A stretch of 64,000 nt of DNA from Raoultibacter phocaeensis. GTDB taxonomy: Bacteria; Actinomycetota; Coriobacteriia; Coriobacteriales; Eggerthellaceae. The stretch's first letter is position 1; every line of letters starts with the position of its first letter. The notes under the pieces are model-generated. The model had not been told where the DNA came from. It ran no database searches and saw only the letters and a program-made list of their open reading frames with translations. The position numbers and the translations under genes are program-made. The stretch covers positions 806,001-870,000 of the forward strand of contig NZ_CABDUX010000001.1 in the NCBI RefSeq assembly GCF_901411515.1, written 5' to 3'. This document shows, in pieces, positions 62,801 through 64,000 of this stretch.

Positions 62801-64000
62801 ATCGTATACGCGCCCGGGTTGCCGGTAGCCGTTCCGTCGCCGAGGTCGTATTCGATCGTGTAGGTGACGGGCGTCCACTTGGCGTAGAGCGTCACGGTGG
62901 AGCCCGCGGTCGTCGTGAGGTTGTTGACCGACTGCTTGTCGGCGTAGGTGACGCTGCCGTCAGCCGAGGTCGCCCAGCCCGCGAAGGCGTAGCCCGAGCG
63001 CGTGAAGCTGTTGGCCGTGAGGTTCTTCGCGGTGCCGTGCACCATGGACATGGACGCCGTCGTGCCCGTGCCGCCGTTGGCGTTGAAGGCGATGCTGTAG
63101 TTGTTCGCCCAGTTGGCGGTGTACGACTTGTCGCCCGTCGATCCCGCGGGGATGGTCACCGACGTCTGCGGCGTCGTGCCGTTCGAGCCGGTCCAGCCGA
63201 GGAACGTGTGGTTCGCCTTCGTGGGGGCCTTGAGTGTTATGGCCGCCGACTCGACCGTGTATGAGGTCGGGTTGCCCGACGCCGTTCCGTCACCGAGGTC
63301 GTATTCGATCGCGTAGGCGACGGGCGTCCACTTGGCGTAGAGCGTCACGGTGGCGCCGGGCACGGTTGACAGGTTGTTCACCGACGCCCCGTTCGAGTGG
63401 ACCACCGCGCCGGCGGAGGACGTGGCCCAGCCCGCGAAGGTGTAGCCCGAGCGCGTGAAACCGTTCGCCGTGAGGTTCTTCGCGGTGCCCTCGACCATCG
63501 ACATCGACGTCATGGAACCGGTGCCGCCGTTGGCGTTGAAGGTGATGGTGTAGTTGGCCTTCCAGTTGGCGGTGTACGATTTGTCGCCCGTAGAGCCCGC
63601 GGGGATGGTTACGCTGGTCTGCGGCGTCGTGCCGTTCGAGCCGGTCCAGCCCGCGAAGGTGCAGTTGGCCTTTGTGGGGGCCTTGAGCGCGATGGCGGCC
63701 GACTCGATCGTATACGCGCCCGGGTTGCCGGTAGCCGTTCCGTCGCCGAGGTCGTATTCGATCGTGTAGGTGACGGGCGTCCACTTGGCGTAGAGCGTCA
63801 CGGTGGAGCCCGCGGTCGTCGTGAGGTTGTTGACCGACTGCTTGTCGGAGTAGGCCACGCTGCCGTCAGCCGAGGTCGCCCAGCCCGCGAAGGCGTAGCC
63901 CGTGCGGGTGAAGCCGTTGGCGGTCAGGTTCTTCGCGGTGCCGTGGACCATTGACATGGAGGCCATCGTGCCTGTGCCGCCGTTGGCGTTGAAGGCGATG
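59803..64000 (-). CDS. Cassette 2 gene a: giant InlB-repeat secreted protein (partial)
   Basis: The frame is open to the window end, so the N-terminus is missing; about 1398 residues are seen. The visible part is nearly all InlB_B/Flg_new repeats of 70-80 residues (FDANGGTGS, GYTFAGW.T.ADG, TLYAKW). Upstream (62600-64000) they form 151-residue blocks that are almost identical in DNA. The C-terminal 170 residues are a β-domain (APVKPVLKVTADG, then RTPVKLRIASMTC) like the end of gene a in cassette 1. No membrane anchor or sortase motif is present. Its stop overlaps the gene b start. Confidence 0.85.
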   Translation of the reverse strand, partial: IAFNANGGTGTMASMSMVHGTAKNLTANGFTRTGYAFAGWATSADGSVAYSDKQSVNNLTTTAGSTVTLYAKWTPVTYTIEYDLGDGTATGNPGAYTIESAAIALKAPTKANCTFAGWTGSNGTTPQTSVTIPAGSTGDKSYTANWKANYTITFNANGGTGSMTSMSMVEGTAKNLTANGFTRSGYTFAGWATSSAGAVVHSNGASVNNLSTVPGATVTLYAKWTPVAYAIEYDLGDGTASGNPTSYTVESAAITLKAPTKANHTFLGWTGSNGTTPQTSVTIPAGSTGDKSYTANWANNYSIAFNANGGTGTTASMSMVHGTAKNLTANSFTRSGYAFAGWATSADGSVTYADKQSVNNLTTTAGSTVTLYAKWTPVTYTIEYDLGDGTATGNPGAYTIESAAIALKAPTRANHVFVGWTGSNGTTPQTSVTIPAGSTGDKSYTANWKSTYTIQFDANGGTGSTAPMSMVYGTAKTLTPNGFTRTGHTFTGWKDDAGRTYTDKQSVNELTAVAGATVMLRAQWSANSYALEYVSDGATQKTATVPYGSLLADSYAPPSVSKKGHTFQSWNQPDGSAWNFSSGTMPADALTLTASWKANTYTVAFHANGGSGTGMADQGMTYGVAANLSQCGYSRTGYTFLGWSTDPSATTATYANGAQVRDLSEVQGAKVTLYAVWEANPYTVVFHANHPGDSSTSTQSFRYNETTKTLSPNAFARTGWTFDKWNTAADGTGTNYADKALVSSPLATSGQFHLYAQWTQNEYSVAFDSNGGSDVEGQTVGYGELVADPGAPARAGYTFGGWYASSSFAGSAWNFASDTVPVDGVTLHAKWTANCFTVTLDPGAGAGILTSRSYTYEAAGQNLPAVAELGFSKTGYAFAGWTVAADGSGTVFADGAGVATGLSTGAPVTLHAQWSANSYTVKFDAGAGSLGEVPAQMAATFDQDVTLPSAEPSRKGYAFLGWSETAGATAAEYSAGQTLTTPNFTSDPGGTATLHAVWQANTYTVKFDPNATADQGLTGGSMSDQTFTYDADPQALAANAYERTGYTFKGWAENADGTGTLRPDKDPVKNLAESGTVTLYAKWEANTYFAFFFPNAPEGATVSTTGSMTQTFTYDTKANLAPTPFSCSGYEFAGWNTKADGSGDSFADGAEVLNLVSTTSAFSLYAQWRGSAYTVKFDKNAADATGAMDDLELNWGVRADLPAGSFKRDGWAFSGWNTAADGSGSAYADGANVRDLPQAGQNEVTLYAQWTPVISVAAPVKPVLKVTADGETGALTSAGLTDAAFASRTPVKLRIASMTCDPDEAGAPLAFPDRASWPNVAVSMDALDGNSVRIALGNDLIFGSRPSFVIGASSDDGPGTLPVQFGLTAGAGTPVTLLDEAVPLAHLTYTFEPIKETL
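62600..64000. repeat. 453-bp tandem DNA repeats in gene a of cassette 2
   Basis: The stretch GTACGAYTTGTCGCCCGT recurs at 62668, 63121 and 63574, exactly 453 bp apart, with the surrounding sequence nearly identical. One unit is 151 codons, two InlB_B repeats. The array runs off the window end. Such arrays change copy number by recombination and are hard to assemble. Confidence 0.85.

Noticed and set aside
59842-63264. 1140-codon plus-strand open frame antisense to gene a of cassette 2
   Set aside because: Its repeats mirror the InlB repeats of the minus-strand gene; no signal, domain or ribosome binding site.

Overview
The window is GC-rich chromosomal DNA that looks like the family Eggerthellaceae (class Coriobacteriia). 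Three things point there: many-TM proteins ending in a LuxR-type DNA-binding domain next to redox operons, Tat/lipoprotein flavin reductases with a divergent LysR regulator, and sulfite-oxidase-like molybdoenzymes fused to c-type haems. The genus cannot be named from sequence alone. No rRNA, CRISPR array, integrase or transposase gene was found.

Layout. 1-4.1 kb: a multi-TM protein cut by the window edge and a large GGDEF/EAL/PAS cyclic-di-GMP protein. 4.3-5.6 kb: an AAA/DUF4143 ATPase of foreign appearance. 5.6-13.1 kb: a respiratory region with a molybdoenzyme operon (one gene split in two), its divergent membrane LuxR regulator, a LysR regulator, and a flavin reductase broken by an amber codon. 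13.1-14.6 kb: a 185-bp palindromic element and a small nuclease gene lying between tRNA-Phe and a duplicated tRNA-Phe 3' end. 14.9-28.6 kb: one compact type IV pilus operon on the minus strand (giant prepilin, three minor pilins, pilB, pilT, pilC, pilin, pilD, pilM, pilN-like, pilO-like). 28.9-29.3 kb: an orphan HPt protein.

30-64 kb holds the most unusual content: two copies of a seven-gene minus-strand cassette. In transcription order each has (a) a giant secreted LRR/InlB-repeat protein, (b) a single-pass membrane protein, (c) a secreted protein with a strong ribosome binding site, (d) a paralog of b, (e) a giant membrane-anchored repeat protein, (f) a LysR-type HTH without effector domain, and (g) a membrane EAL protein whose EAL barrel carries an Ala/Pro insert. 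Genes e-f-g overlap by start/stop codons. Copy 1 is 30122-44366; copy 2 is 49906-64000 and continues past the window. Gene a of copy 1 is out of frame at a run of nine G, which suggests phase variation. A perfect parS-like palindrome lies between c and d of copy 2, suggesting that the region is near the replication origin.

The 5.5 kb between the cassettes holds a second DUF4143 ATPase, a Schlafen-like gene broken by an amber codon, and several long inverted-repeat elements. I infer that the pilus, the two adhesin cassettes and the c-di-GMP proteins form a surface-attachment region with several reversible-looking mutations.
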